Both the position numbers and the translations under genes were made by a program. Shown piece by piece: positions 13,980 through 20,805 of a stretch of DNA of 20,805 nucleotides (its first letter is position 1; each line of letters starts with the position of its first letter). The stretch comes from JAKBCQ01 sp021807585 (GTDB lineage: Bacteria > Planctomycetota > Planctomycetia > Isosphaerales > Isosphaeraceae), in contig DAHWFG010000175.1 of assembly GCA_027325115.1 (NCBI GenBank), positions 1 through 20,805 of the forward strand, given 5' to 3'. The notes under the pieces were generated by a model. It did no database searches. It saw only the letters and a list, made by a program, of their open reading frames with translations, and had not been told where the DNA came from.

Positions 13980-16900
13980 TTAAATGACATTTTTATGTCT
14001 GCGCGACTGCGAGTCGATTTTGGCGGCGAACCCAAACGGGGGGAGATTGTCGGCGGTGATCGGCGCGGTTTGGATATGGCTTTGGGCGAGCAGAAGTGCG
14101 ACTTCGGGTTCGCTTGCGATCGCGGCGCCAAGGACGATCCCGCCGGGGTCGGCGAGTTTGGCGAGCCGCGACGCGAGGTCGACCGTTCGGCCGAAATAAT
14201 CGAGTCGGTCGTTGATCGTGGTGATGAGGGCGCCGCCGCGTTCGACGCCGATCCGGATATCCAGCGGTCGGGCGATCGAATCGGCGGCGAGATCGAGCGG
14301 AATCGCGATCGCGGCGCGGACCGCGGCGCGGGGGTCGTCGAAGACCGAGATCGTCCCGGCGCCGATCGTTTTGACGAGCGCTCCCCCCTCCCGCCGCACG
14401 CGGTCTTCGATCAAACGAAAGTGCGCGTGGATCATTCCGAACGCGTGCGAATCGTCGCTTTCGGCGTAGAGCGCCGCTTCGTCGACGAGCACGGTGACGA
14501 GGAACGCGATCGTCGCGACGCCGACGAGTCGACCCGGAGCGAGCGTCTCGCGGGGAAAAAGCGATCGAAAAGTCGCCGAGGCCGCGGCGCGCGCCGCGGA
14601 GTACGCTTCGCCGCGCTCGGCCCGGCGCTCAAGTCGAATTAATACTTCTCGTTTATGTGGATTATATAATCTGATAAACACACGACCCGCTCGAATCGTC
14701 GGCGGTTCGTCGTCGCATGAAGGATCGCTTAGATCCCAATCGATTCGCTCCGCGGCGCCGGTTAATCGAACGCGAAGATCGAAATGAAACGGCAATTGCG
14801 GTCCGCGAAGCCGATACAAACCCTCCTCAAGCGGTAAGTCGAGCTCGAATCGTTCGCCGGGAGCGAGCCTCGTCTGAGCGACGACGTGGGGCGAATGCGC
14901 CGGCCCGCCGATGCAATACGTCCTCGTCTCGGCGCGTCGAATCGTGGGATCGATACGAAAGATCATCTCGACCGTTTCGGCGAAATCGAGCGGATAATCG
15001 ACGGCGCACGCCTCGCACCGCGCGTGCTCGCCGATCTCGCCGAGCGAATCGCGCGAATCCGACGCGATCCGACAGATCGGACAGATCAAATTCCATTGTA
15101 ATATCAATAAGCCGGCGTGTGCGCCGTGAAGGCACGCGTGGATCGTCGTTTCGAAGTCGATCCGCAACCGTTCGGCGAGCGCGACGGGGCGAATCCGCGC
15201 CAGGTCTTGATCCGGGGCGGTCGCGAGATAATCGCCGAGGGCGTCGACGACGGCGCGGTCGACTCCGCGGGCGCGGGTCGCATCGAGCCGATATTCAAGT
15301 ATTTGTCGAGATGATTCGGAAAGCACATAAGCGGATTCAAATGCGTCGGCGCGAGTCGACGAAACCTTTTCCGCGGAGCTGGTGGCGTCGATCCGTCGGT
15401 AAACCGCGTCGAACGTCTTCCGCGACCGCCGGCCGATGTTGATCGCGGTGATCGCCTTGCCCAGCATCCCCCTCGGTTCGATGCGAAACCGATGCGTAAG
15501 CGTCGTTCCGCCGTCGGGTCGAGGGACGAGTTCCACCGTGCTGACGATCCATTCCCAGGGTCCCTCGTGATATTCGCGCAGCACCCCCATTCGCCGTCCC
15601 TCGATCCACTCGAACGGATGCTCCTCCCACGCGACCTCGACCCCCCCCTTGCGAAAACGACCGAATCGACGCGCGCCTCGATCCGTATCATGTTTGATCG
15701 TGAATTGGACCGCGGGCAAACCGACGGCGCGATTGAACCGTTCGGTATTCGAGACGAACGGCCAAAGCTCCGCGGGCGCCGATCGCAATTCCCAAGTCCA
15801 ATTATAACTAATTGTTGATTTAGAATTCGAGCGGGGAAGTTTGGGATGCGTCTCGATTCCCGTCGGCTCTCCCCGGAGCAATCGCTCGAGATCGGCGCGA
15901 AACGCCGACGCGTCGGGGTATCGCGTTTCGGGGGTTTTCGCGAGCGCCTTCGCGACGACTCGACAAACGCCGTCGCTCAAATCTTGATTCAAGGTTTTCA
16001 ATTGAGGAGGCGATTCCGATCCGTGCTTGGCGATCAAATCCATCGCCGTATCGGCGAGAAACGGCGGACGCCCCGCGAGCAGATGAAACAACGTCGCCCC
16101 CATTGCATAAACATCCGCCGGCGGACCGATCGATTCTCCGGCGCATTGCTCGGGCGCCATGTACAAAGGCGTTCCCAGAACCGTCCCGACGCGGGTCAAT
16201 TGCAATGAATCTGATTCAATTACATGTCTTGCTAATCCAAAATCCGATAATTTCACGCGATCGGCCTCGTTCGAGCCCGCGTCGCCTCGTCCCGAGAGCA
16301 AGAGATTTTGCGGCTTGACGTCGCGGTGGACGATCCCCCTGGAGTGCGGGTCTTCAAGCGCACGCGCCGCCTGCGCCATGATTCCGACCGCCTCGGCCTC
16401 CGACAATTTCCCCTTCTCGGCCAAACGTTTGTCGAGCCCCTCGCCGTCGACATATTCCAAGACAAGATAATGCACATCGCCGTCTGTGTTAATCTCGAGC
16501 AGGTTCGTCACGTAAGGACCGCGGATCTCGGCGAGGATCCGCGCCTCTTTGCGAAACCGCCGGATCGCATCGGGACTGCGCGCCAGATCAAACCGCAACA
16601 CCTTGATCGCGACGATCGAACCGTCGCTCAAATCCTCGGCCCGGTAAACCGCGCCGACGGCCCCCCTGCCCAGCTTTTCGAATAATTGAAACCGCCCCAG
16701 CCGCGTTCCCTGAAGCTCTTCGTGCGCCGCGAGATTCGTGTTAAACCACGGAAAATCCGACTGCGCGAGACTCGCCTGCGATTCGTTGTGTGATGATGTG
16801 TTTGGTTCCAAACGATCGTTTAAATCGGCGATGATCCGGCGTAACGCCTCGGCCAGTTGCGCGGCCGACGGTCGATCGATCGCGTTCGGCGACCGCGCAA

Positions 16901-17582
16901 GGTTGATCAAGCGAACGAGCTTCGCGCGGGATTCGCCGCGATCATCGTTAAGTTCGTGGATCCGATGAATTCGACCGTTTCCGTTCGAAGCGTGCGCCTC
17001 GGTTTGAGCGCCGAGGTCGATCAGTTCGCCAAGCACATCGCCAAGCGCTTTCACATCATCTTCGGACGAAGCGTCGTCGGGATCGCATCCAGATTTATTA
17101 AAAGAATCGACTTCTAGGCATCTAAATGTCAACCGCGCGGCGCGCAAACCGGAAACGCTTTCTTCGATATCGATCCGATCCGCCGCGAGATCTCCGTGCG
17201 CCACGCCGAGCCGATGCGCGGCGGCTAAAATCTCGGCCAGGTCGAGCCCGATCGCAGCCGCATCCAACAACGTCAATGAGTTTCGACCTCGGAGCGAGTC
17301 GCGGAGCGTCTTACGCTCGACGCAGGCTTCGAGGACGACGTAAGGCGGATTCTCGTCGAACGCAAGCTCGAGCACGCGAGGGACAGCGGGATGCACGAGC
17401 AAACGCCGTTTCCTCAACCTTCGCTTCACCGCGTCGATCCAGGAAGCGTCGCCCGCGCCCGCGCCGCGGTGTAACACCAGGATCTCGACGAAGCCGGCGC
17501 CGTCGGGGCTCGACGCTCGATAGCGCACCCCGTCGCGACCGATCCCGATCTGCGCCTTCACTCGATATGCATCCAAACTCAT
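13980..17582 (-). CDS. Giant Ser/Thr protein kinase fusion: pseudokinase, kinase, SRPBCC, DUF5939, degenerate class III cyclase
   Basis: A 1200-residue cytoplasmic signalling protein without TM segments. Domains: (1) kinase-like fold, 1-260, with a GxGxxG loop (12-18), but the VAIK Lys replaced by Leu (about 35), HRD changed to HGD (129-131) and no DFG, so a pseudokinase. (2) Active Hanks kinase, 296-565, with GRGAVG (305-310), K327, E346, HRDVKPQN (419-426), DFG (447-449) and APE (476-478). (3) SRPBCC/START-like domain, 591-731. (4) DUF5939, about 746-990, with Zn-ribbon-like C834/C837/C856/C859. (5) Class III nucleotidyl cyclase fold, 1021-1186, where both metal Asp positions read V1031 and A1075 and the Asn of the substrate loop is D1135, while R1139 remains; probably inactive. 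The ATG at 17582 begins the first domain directly; a GTG at 17789 would add 69 residues of unlikely codon use. Neither has a clear ribosome site. Divergent from the ferritin-like and sigma genes. Confidence 0.88.
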   Translation of the reverse strand: MSLDAYRVKAQIGIGRDGVRYRASSPDGAGFVEILVLHRGAGAGDASWIDAVKRRLRKRRLLVHPAVPRVLELAFDENPPYVVLEACVERKTLRDSLRGRNSLTLLDAAAIGLDLAEILAAAHRLGVAHGDLAADRIDIEESVSGLRAARLTFRCLEVDSFNKSGCDPDDASSEDDVKALGDVLGELIDLGAQTEAHASNGNGRIHRIHELNDDRGESRAKLVRLINLARSPNAIDRPSAAQLAEALRRIIADLNDRLEPNTSSHNESQASLAQSDFPWFNTNLAAHEELQGTRLGRFQLFEKLGRGAVGAVYRAEDLSDGSIVAIKVLRFDLARSPDAIRRFRKEARILAEIRGPYVTNLLEINTDGDVHYLVLEYVDGEGLDKRLAEKGKLSEAEAVGIMAQAARALEDPHSRGIVHRDVKPQNLLLSGRGDAGSNEADRVKLSDFGLARHVIESDSLQLTRVGTVLGTPLYMAPEQCAGESIGPPADVYAMGATLFHLLAGRPPFLADTAMDLIAKHGSESPPQLKTLNQDLSDGVCRVVAKALAKTPETRYPDASAFRADLERLLRGEPTGIETHPKLPRSNSKSTISYNWTWELRSAPAELWPFVSNTERFNRAVGLPAVQFTIKHDTDRGARRFGRFRKGGVEVAWEEHPFEWIEGRRMGVLREYHEGPWEWIVSTVELVPRPDGGTTLTHRFRIEPRGMLGKAITAINIGRRSRKTFDAVYRRIDATSSAEKVSSTRADAFESAYVLSESSRQILEYRLDATRARGVDRAVVDALGDYLATAPDQDLARIRPVALAERLRIDFETTIHACLHGAHAGLLILQWNLICPICRIASDSRDSLGEIGEHARCEACAVDYPLDFAETVEMIFRIDPTIRRAETRTYCIGGPAHSPHVVAQTRLAPGERFELDLPLEEGLYRLRGPQLPFHFDLRVRLTGAAERIDWDLSDPSCDDEPPTIRAGRVFIRLYNPHKREVLIRLERRAERGEAYSAARAAASATFRSLFPRETLAPGRLVGVATIAFLVTVLVDEAALYAESDDSHAFGMIHAHFRLIEDRVRREGGALVKTIGAGTISVFDDPRAAVRAAIAIPLDLAADSIARPLDIRIGVERGGALITTINDRLDYFGRTVDLASRLAKLADPGGIVLGAAIASEPEVALLLAQSHIQTAPITADNLPPFGFAAKIDSQSRRHKNVI

Positions 17583-18149
17583 GGCGCGCCAATCTTGTTT
17601 GACGAGAGGTTTCGCAGGGCGATCACCGAATTCGGGCGAGTCTGATTCGACCTTATCGAAGGTCGATCGCCCGGTCAACTTCGGTCCAATCGATCCGGTC
17701 AATATGCAAAGTTCGGACCAAACGCATGAACCGACTTCGCCCTCATCATCCTGCCCGCCGATTGAATTCCGACCGAGTCCGTCGATCACCAGGATAAGTG
17801 TTATTGTATATTAATATAGTAATTTATGACATTCGCGTATGATCCGGCTTCTCCATGAAAACCGTGGAAAGAAAAGCGTTTTGTCGGGATTGTTCGATCC
17901 AAGGTTCCGGCCGAATTCAGATTGTTTCAATCTTCGATCCCAGGTTCGGGTCGTTCGGCCGCGGATGTTCGATCCGCGGTTCGCGGGATTTTTTGGGTCG
18001 AGTTCTGACGATTGCGCGGGTCGTGCGTAATGGAAGCGTTCGAGACGATTCCGTCGGGTTCAACGATTGGACCGCGCCGTTCGGCTTTCGGAATCGACCT
18101 GGATTTGAACACGTAACCACCGTGATGATAACACCTTAGGAGTTAACCG
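17583..18149. promoter_or_regulatory. Divergent intergenic region between fusion kinase and ferritin-like gene
   Basis: No gene is supported in this gap. An AT-rich block at 17798-17830 (TTATTGTATATTAATATAGTAATTTATGA) is the likely promoter zone for the kinase (-), the ferritin-like gene (+) or both. Downstream on the + strand are three TTCGATCC words followed by GGTTC-like bases (17893, 17933 and 17968) and two overlapping hairpins, annotated separately. A well-placed AGGAG (about 18138) precedes the ferritin-like ATG. Translation of 17583-17789 on the - strand stays open but is probably leader. Confidence 0.45.
17959..17994 (+). terminator. Overlapping hairpins with a T-run in the ferritin-like gene leader
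   Basis: CCGCGGAT (17959-17966) pairs perfectly with ATCCGCGG (17972-17979) around the 5-base loop GTTCG. An alternative stem, CCGCG (17974-17978) with CGCGG (17982-17986), shares the same bases and is directly followed by six T residues (17989-17994), as in an intrinsic terminator. The two stems exclude each other, which is the layout of an attenuator. The stems are short and no ligand-sensing fold was recognised, so this is tentative. Confidence 0.3.
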
Positions 18150-18833
18150 ATGAGCGACATCGTTCCTTCCGGGCCGCCGGTTTCGCGGCGTTCGATCCTT
18201 CAACGGATGGCGGTCACGGCGGGCGCCGCGGGCGCCGCCGCGGGCCTGATCGGCGGATCTCAAGCCCGCGCCGCGGGTCGAGATCGCAATTCACTCCCGT
18301 TCCTTTATCCAGGCTGGAATTTCCGTAATTTCGAGGAAATTCAGTTCGACGAGAATTCTCATGTCGAGTTTCTTGTGGGCGCCCTGGGACCGATGGCGCG
18401 ACCGATGCCGACGTTTCAGAACTTACAGCAACCCGACGCGGTTTCGTTCGCCCGGGTCTCAAGGGCGCTCGAAAACACGGGGGTGGGCGCCTATCTCGGC
18501 GCCGCTCCGATCATCTATGATCGAGGTTATCTCGCCGCGGCGGGTTCGATCATGACCGTCGAGGCTCGGCACGCGGGATATCTTGATACGCTCTTGAATA
18601 TGTCGATCGTTCCCGACAATGAAACCCGCGACCAGCCCCTCACCCAGCAGCAGGTGATCGCAAACGCGAGCCCGTTCATCGCCGATCTTAACGGCGGGCC
18701 TCCGCTCGCCTTTTCCACCACTCCCTCGGCGGCGAACGATATCGCCATCCTCAATTTCGCGCTCGCGCTCGAATACCTCGAAGCGGCGTTTTATAACATC
18801 AACGTTCCGATTGTTTTTCACGCATTCTTCTGA
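18150..18833 (+). CDS. Tat-exported ferritin-like domain protein
   Basis: A 227-residue protein with a twin-arginine signal (SRRSILQ at 12-18, hydrophobic Ala/Gly core to about 40, cleavage near ARAAG), so it folds in the cytoplasm and is exported. The mature part matches ferritin-like (Ferritin_2/DUF4439-type) helices: ENSHVEFL (68-75) with E68 and H71, ALENTGVGAYLGAA (106-119) with E108, VEARHAGYL (137-145) with E138 and H141, and ILNFALALEYLEAAFY (200-215) with E208 and E211. These carboxylate and His residues could hold a diiron site. The last helix is normally the first in Ferritin_2 proteins, so the order appears permuted. The start has AGGAG 7 bases upstream. The role may be metal binding or oxidation in the envelope; no catalytic activity is established. 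Confidence 0.82.
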   Translation: MSDIVPSGPPVSRRSILQRMAVTAGAAGAAAGLIGGSQARAAGRDRNSLPFLYPGWNFRNFEEIQFDENSHVEFLVGALGPMARPMPTFQNLQQPDAVSFARVSRALENTGVGAYLGAAPIIYDRGYLAAAGSIMTVEARHAGYLDTLLNMSIVPDNETRDQPLTQQQVIANASPFIADLNGGPPLAFSTTPSAANDIAILNFALALEYLEAAFYNINVPIVFHAFF

Positions 18834-18857
18834 TAATAATACGTTCGGTCCCGTCGT

Positions 18858-18904
18858 TCCCGCGCCTCCGCGATGCGTCGCCCGGTATCATCGGAGGCTT
18901 GGGA
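18858..18904 (+). terminator. Long hairpin downstream of the ferritin-like gene
   Basis: GCCTCCG (18864-18870) pairs with CGGAGGC (18892-18898). After one mismatch and a wobble, the stem extends through 18858-18861 with 18901-18904. It lies 25 bases after the ferritin-like stop and could end or stabilise that transcript before the sigma factor gene. There is no T-run, so intrinsic termination is not assured. Confidence 0.4.
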
Positions 18905-19055
18905 CGCGGGTCCGATATTTCAGCCGGGAGACCGCCAATTCAGGGTCGGCTTGACGTCGGATTACAATGGATCATAGCGTTCGACGCGCCGCGATCGGTT
19001 CGATTCGATCGGGATAAGGCTTTGTCGCGGCGATTGGTGACGGAAGTTTGCACCC

Positions 19056-19796
19056 ATGAACATGCATCTCAGCCAGATTGAAACCGCCTGGAATGAGATT
19101 TTTCGCGCGCACCGCGGTCATGACGACGAATCGACGCGCGCGATGCACGAGATTTTATTGCGTTACGAGGGAGCGATCCGGCGGTATCTACTCGCGCTCA
19201 CGCGCGACTCCGATCTCGCCGACGAACTGGCGCAAGATTTCGCGGTTCGATTTTTGCGCGGCGATTTTCATCGCGCCGATCCCCAACGGGGGCGATTTCG
19301 TGATTTAATCAAACGAGCGGTTCATAATCTGGTAATCGACGCGAATCGCCGGCGGAAAACTCGGCCGATCGCGGCGCCCCCGGGATCGCTTGAACCGATC
19401 GCGCCGCCCGAGACGTGCGCCGATCTTGATCGCGAATTTATCGATTGTTGGCGAACCGAGGTACTTGAGCACGCGTGGAACGAACTGGAACGAAGCGAGA
19501 AGCCGGGAGGCGCGCCTTATTATACGGTGCTGCGGTTTCGCGTCGATCATCCCGAGCTGCGGTCGCACGAGATCGCCGACCGGCTCGCGATCGCATTGGG
19601 AAGGCCGACGACCGCGGGCTGGGTTCGGCAAACGCTTTCGGCGGCTCGCGGCAAGTATCTCGATCTGGTGATCGCGGAGGTGGCCAGAACCCTCGGCGGC
19701 CCCTCCGACGATCGCCTCGAAGACGAGCTGCGAAATCTCGGGCTTTGGGAATACTGCCGCTCGGCGTGGCTAAAACGATCGCGATTCGATCCTTGA
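19056..19796 (+). CDS. ECF-type sigma-70 family RNA polymerase sigma factor
   Basis: A 246-residue sigma factor. Region 2 spans about residues 34-100 (LLRYEGAIRRYLLALTRDSDLADELAQDFAVRFL, then RGRFRDLIKRAVHNLVIDANRRRK). Region 4 spans about 155-212 with the helix-turn-helix SHEIADRLAIALGRPTTAGWVRQTLSAARGKY. A linker with APPGSLEPIAPPE separates the two. A roughly 34-residue tail after region 4 ends in LGLWEYCRSAWLKRSRFDP, a C-terminal extension of the sort seen in planctomycete-expanded ECF groups. No anti-sigma gene is adjacent. Planctomycetes often couple such sigma factors to Ser/Thr kinases, and a large kinase gene is divergently encoded about 1.5 kb away, but a link is inference. The ATG at 19056 follows a GGAAG 9 bases upstream; an ATG at 19062 is possible. 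Confidence 0.85.
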   Translation: MNMHLSQIETAWNEIFRAHRGHDDESTRAMHEILLRYEGAIRRYLLALTRDSDLADELAQDFAVRFLRGDFHRADPQRGRFRDLIKRAVHNLVIDANRRRKTRPIAAPPGSLEPIAPPETCADLDREFIDCWRTEVLEHAWNELERSEKPGGAPYYTVLRFRVDHPELRSHEIADRLAIALGRPTTAGWVRQTLSAARGKYLDLVIAEVARTLGGPSDDRLEDELRNLGLWEYCRSAWLKRSRFDP

Positions 19797-19875
19797 TGAT
19801 TGTTGGATATATAATAATATCTGCTGAAAGCTTTGGTTCCAAACAAGCGATCGCGGGTCTCGTCTCTTTACGCTA

Positions 19876-20005
19876 GACTGATCGAATCGATCGCGATTCG
19901 ATCGTCGAATGCGACCGCGGGGTCGATTCGATGCGATTCGAATCGTCTCGATCGGATCGGATCGGATCGGTCGAATCGGAGGTCTCTTCGGAGTCGATCT
20001 CGTCG
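19876..20005. repeat. Simple-sequence region of GATCG/ATTCG words
   Basis: This 130-base intergenic stretch is built from near-repeats of ATCGATTCG and CGAATCG. It includes a perfect run of four ATCGG units at 19951-19970. It lies between the sigma factor and the Na+/H+ antiporter genes. It is probably slippage-prone low-complexity DNA; no coding content is seen. Confidence 0.6.
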
Positions 20006-20058
20006 AGACGACTCTCATTATGATATCCTTGTGTGATATAGAAAAGATAAATCGGTCT

Positions 20059-20805
20059 ATGATGGAAATATTGTCGACGTTTCCGTTTTTGATTTTATTG
20101 CTCGGGATCGCGTTCATTCCGCTTGTTCCTCAGGTTGCGCATCATTGGGAGAAGCATCACGTCAAGCTGATCGCCGGGCTCGCATTGGGGGCGATCGTCG
20201 TGGGCTATTACGGATTCCGCGCGCGCGGATTCGAGGAATGCGCTCCGGGGCTCTCGAGCGTGCGGGGAGTGCTCGAACGCGCCGCGCTCGAGGAATTCAC
20301 GCCGTTCTTCACCCTTTTATTCAGCCTTTACGTCGTCTCGGGGGGGCTTCGTTTAAGCGGCGACCTGAAGGCGACTCCGGGCGTCAACGCCGCTTTCCTC
20401 GCGTTCGGGGCGATCCTCGCGAGCGTGATCGGCACCACGGGCGCGTCGATGCTTCTGGTGCGACCCCTCGTCGAAACCAATCGTGAACGTCAGAATACCA
20501 AGCATGTATTTGTTTTCTTTATTTATTTGGTCTCAAATATCGGCGGATGTTTATCGCCGATCGGCGATCCGCCGTTGTTTTTGGGTTATATCGCGGGTGT
20601 GCCGTTTTTGTGGACGCTTGGACTGGCGGTTCCGTGGCTTTTTTGCGTCGGCTCGCTTTTGACGATCTTTTATATATGGGATCGGATCGCGTATGGGCGC
20701 GAGACCCCCCTTTCGCGCGAGCGCGACGAGCGGCTGACGACGACTCCCCGGCTGCTCGGCGGAATCAATCTGGTTTGGCTGATCGTGATCGTCGCGGTCG
20801 TAGGG
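20059..20805 (+). CDS. Putative Na+/H+ antiporter (CitMHS_2/NhaD-like), N-terminal part
   Basis: The first 249 codons of a gene that runs off the window end without a stop. The product is hydrophobic. A first TM segment lies at about residues 5-24 (FPFLILLLGIAFIPLVP), another at 36-51. The FTPFFTLLFSLYVVSGGLRL segment (about 80-99) and the signature block IGTTGASMLLVRPLVETN (about 124-141) follow, then FFIYLVSNIGGCLSPIGDPPLFLGY (about 153-177), the ion-coordinating region of CitMHS_2/ArsB-NhaD-type transporters. These exchange Na+ for H+ across the inner membrane; substrate preference cannot be read from the fragment. Two adjacent ATGs (20059 and 20062) are possible starts. No clear ribosome site precedes them; the upstream 30 bases are AT-rich. 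It is on the same strand as the sigma factor gene, 262 bases away. Confidence 0.85.
   Translation, partial: MMEILSTFPFLILLLGIAFIPLVPQVAHHWEKHHVKLIAGLALGAIVVGYYGFRARGFEECAPGLSSVRGVLERAALEEFTPFFTLLFSLYVVSGGLRLSGDLKATPGVNAAFLAFGAILASVIGTTGASMLLVRPLVETNRERQNTKHVFVFFIYLVSNIGGCLSPIGDPPLFLGYIAGVPFLWTLGLAVPWLFCVGSLLTIFYIWDRIAYGRETPLSRERDERLTTTPRLLGGINLVWLIVIVAVVG

Noticed and set aside
13980..17582. Functional adenylate cyclase
   Set aside because: Both metal-binding aspartates appear to be substituted, so cyclase activity should not be assumed from the domain name.
17583..17789. N-terminal extension of the fusion kinase from a GTG at 17789
   Set aside because: The 69 added residues have less GC-biased codon third positions than the rest and no domain. 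The kinase-like fold begins at the ATG at 17582. It is not fully excluded, since neither start has a clear ribosome site.
17891..17950. tRNA-like T-arm from TTCGATCC-GGTTC words
   Set aside because: The words recall a T-loop, but no acceptor stem, D-arm or anticodon arm could be built around them.

Overview
The window reads as chromosomal DNA of a GC-rich planctomycete, probably of the Isosphaeraceae type. Supporting signs are a very large modular Ser/Thr kinase, a short ECF sigma factor with a long C-terminal tail, a Gly/Asn/Tyr-rich secreted TPR protein, a SgcJ/EcaC-type secreted protein and a Tat-exported ferritin-like protein. The DNA is saturated with GATCG/CGATCG words and dotted with short AT-rich islets. 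The lineage is inferred from gene families only. I see no tRNA, rRNA, CRISPR array, transposase or integrase.

Region 1 (1-5422, + strand) is probably arsenic/metalloid related. It holds the tail of a redoxin, a TVP38/TMEM64 membrane protein, a MerA-like flavoprotein disulfide reductase, an intergenic gap with a G-rich repeat pair, then arsM and arsS. The last two are the core arsenosugar genes: ArsM methylates arsenite, and ArsS adds the 5'-deoxyadenosyl group to dimethylarsenite.

Region 2 (5474-9462, - strand) is a compact four-gene phosphonate operon. In transcription order it encodes a GlpT-like organophosphate/phosphonate antiporter, a PhnZ-like HD mixed-valent diiron oxygenase, a FAD-dependent amine oxidoreductase of the phosphonate-linked type, and a phosphonatase-like HAD hydrolase. 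It offers two C-P cleavage routes: oxidative by the HD protein, and hydrolytic by FAD oxidase plus HAD. No PhnY-type hydroxylase is visible in the window.

Region 3 (9824-13618) carries envelope and secreted proteins: a small GlsB/YeaQ membrane protein, a DUF4440 protein and a glycine-rich TPR protein in a likely pair, and a small convergent lipoprotein.

Region 4 (13980-20805) is signalling and transport. On the - strand is a giant pseudokinase-kinase-SRPBCC-DUF5939-cyclase fusion whose cyclase module appears to have lost both metal-binding aspartates. Divergent from it on the + strand are the ferritin-like protein (preceded by a structured leader), the ECF sigma factor and a CitMHS_2-type Na+/H+ antiporter that runs off the end. 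The fusion kinase, the phosphonate operon and the permuted ferritin-like protein are the most unusual items.
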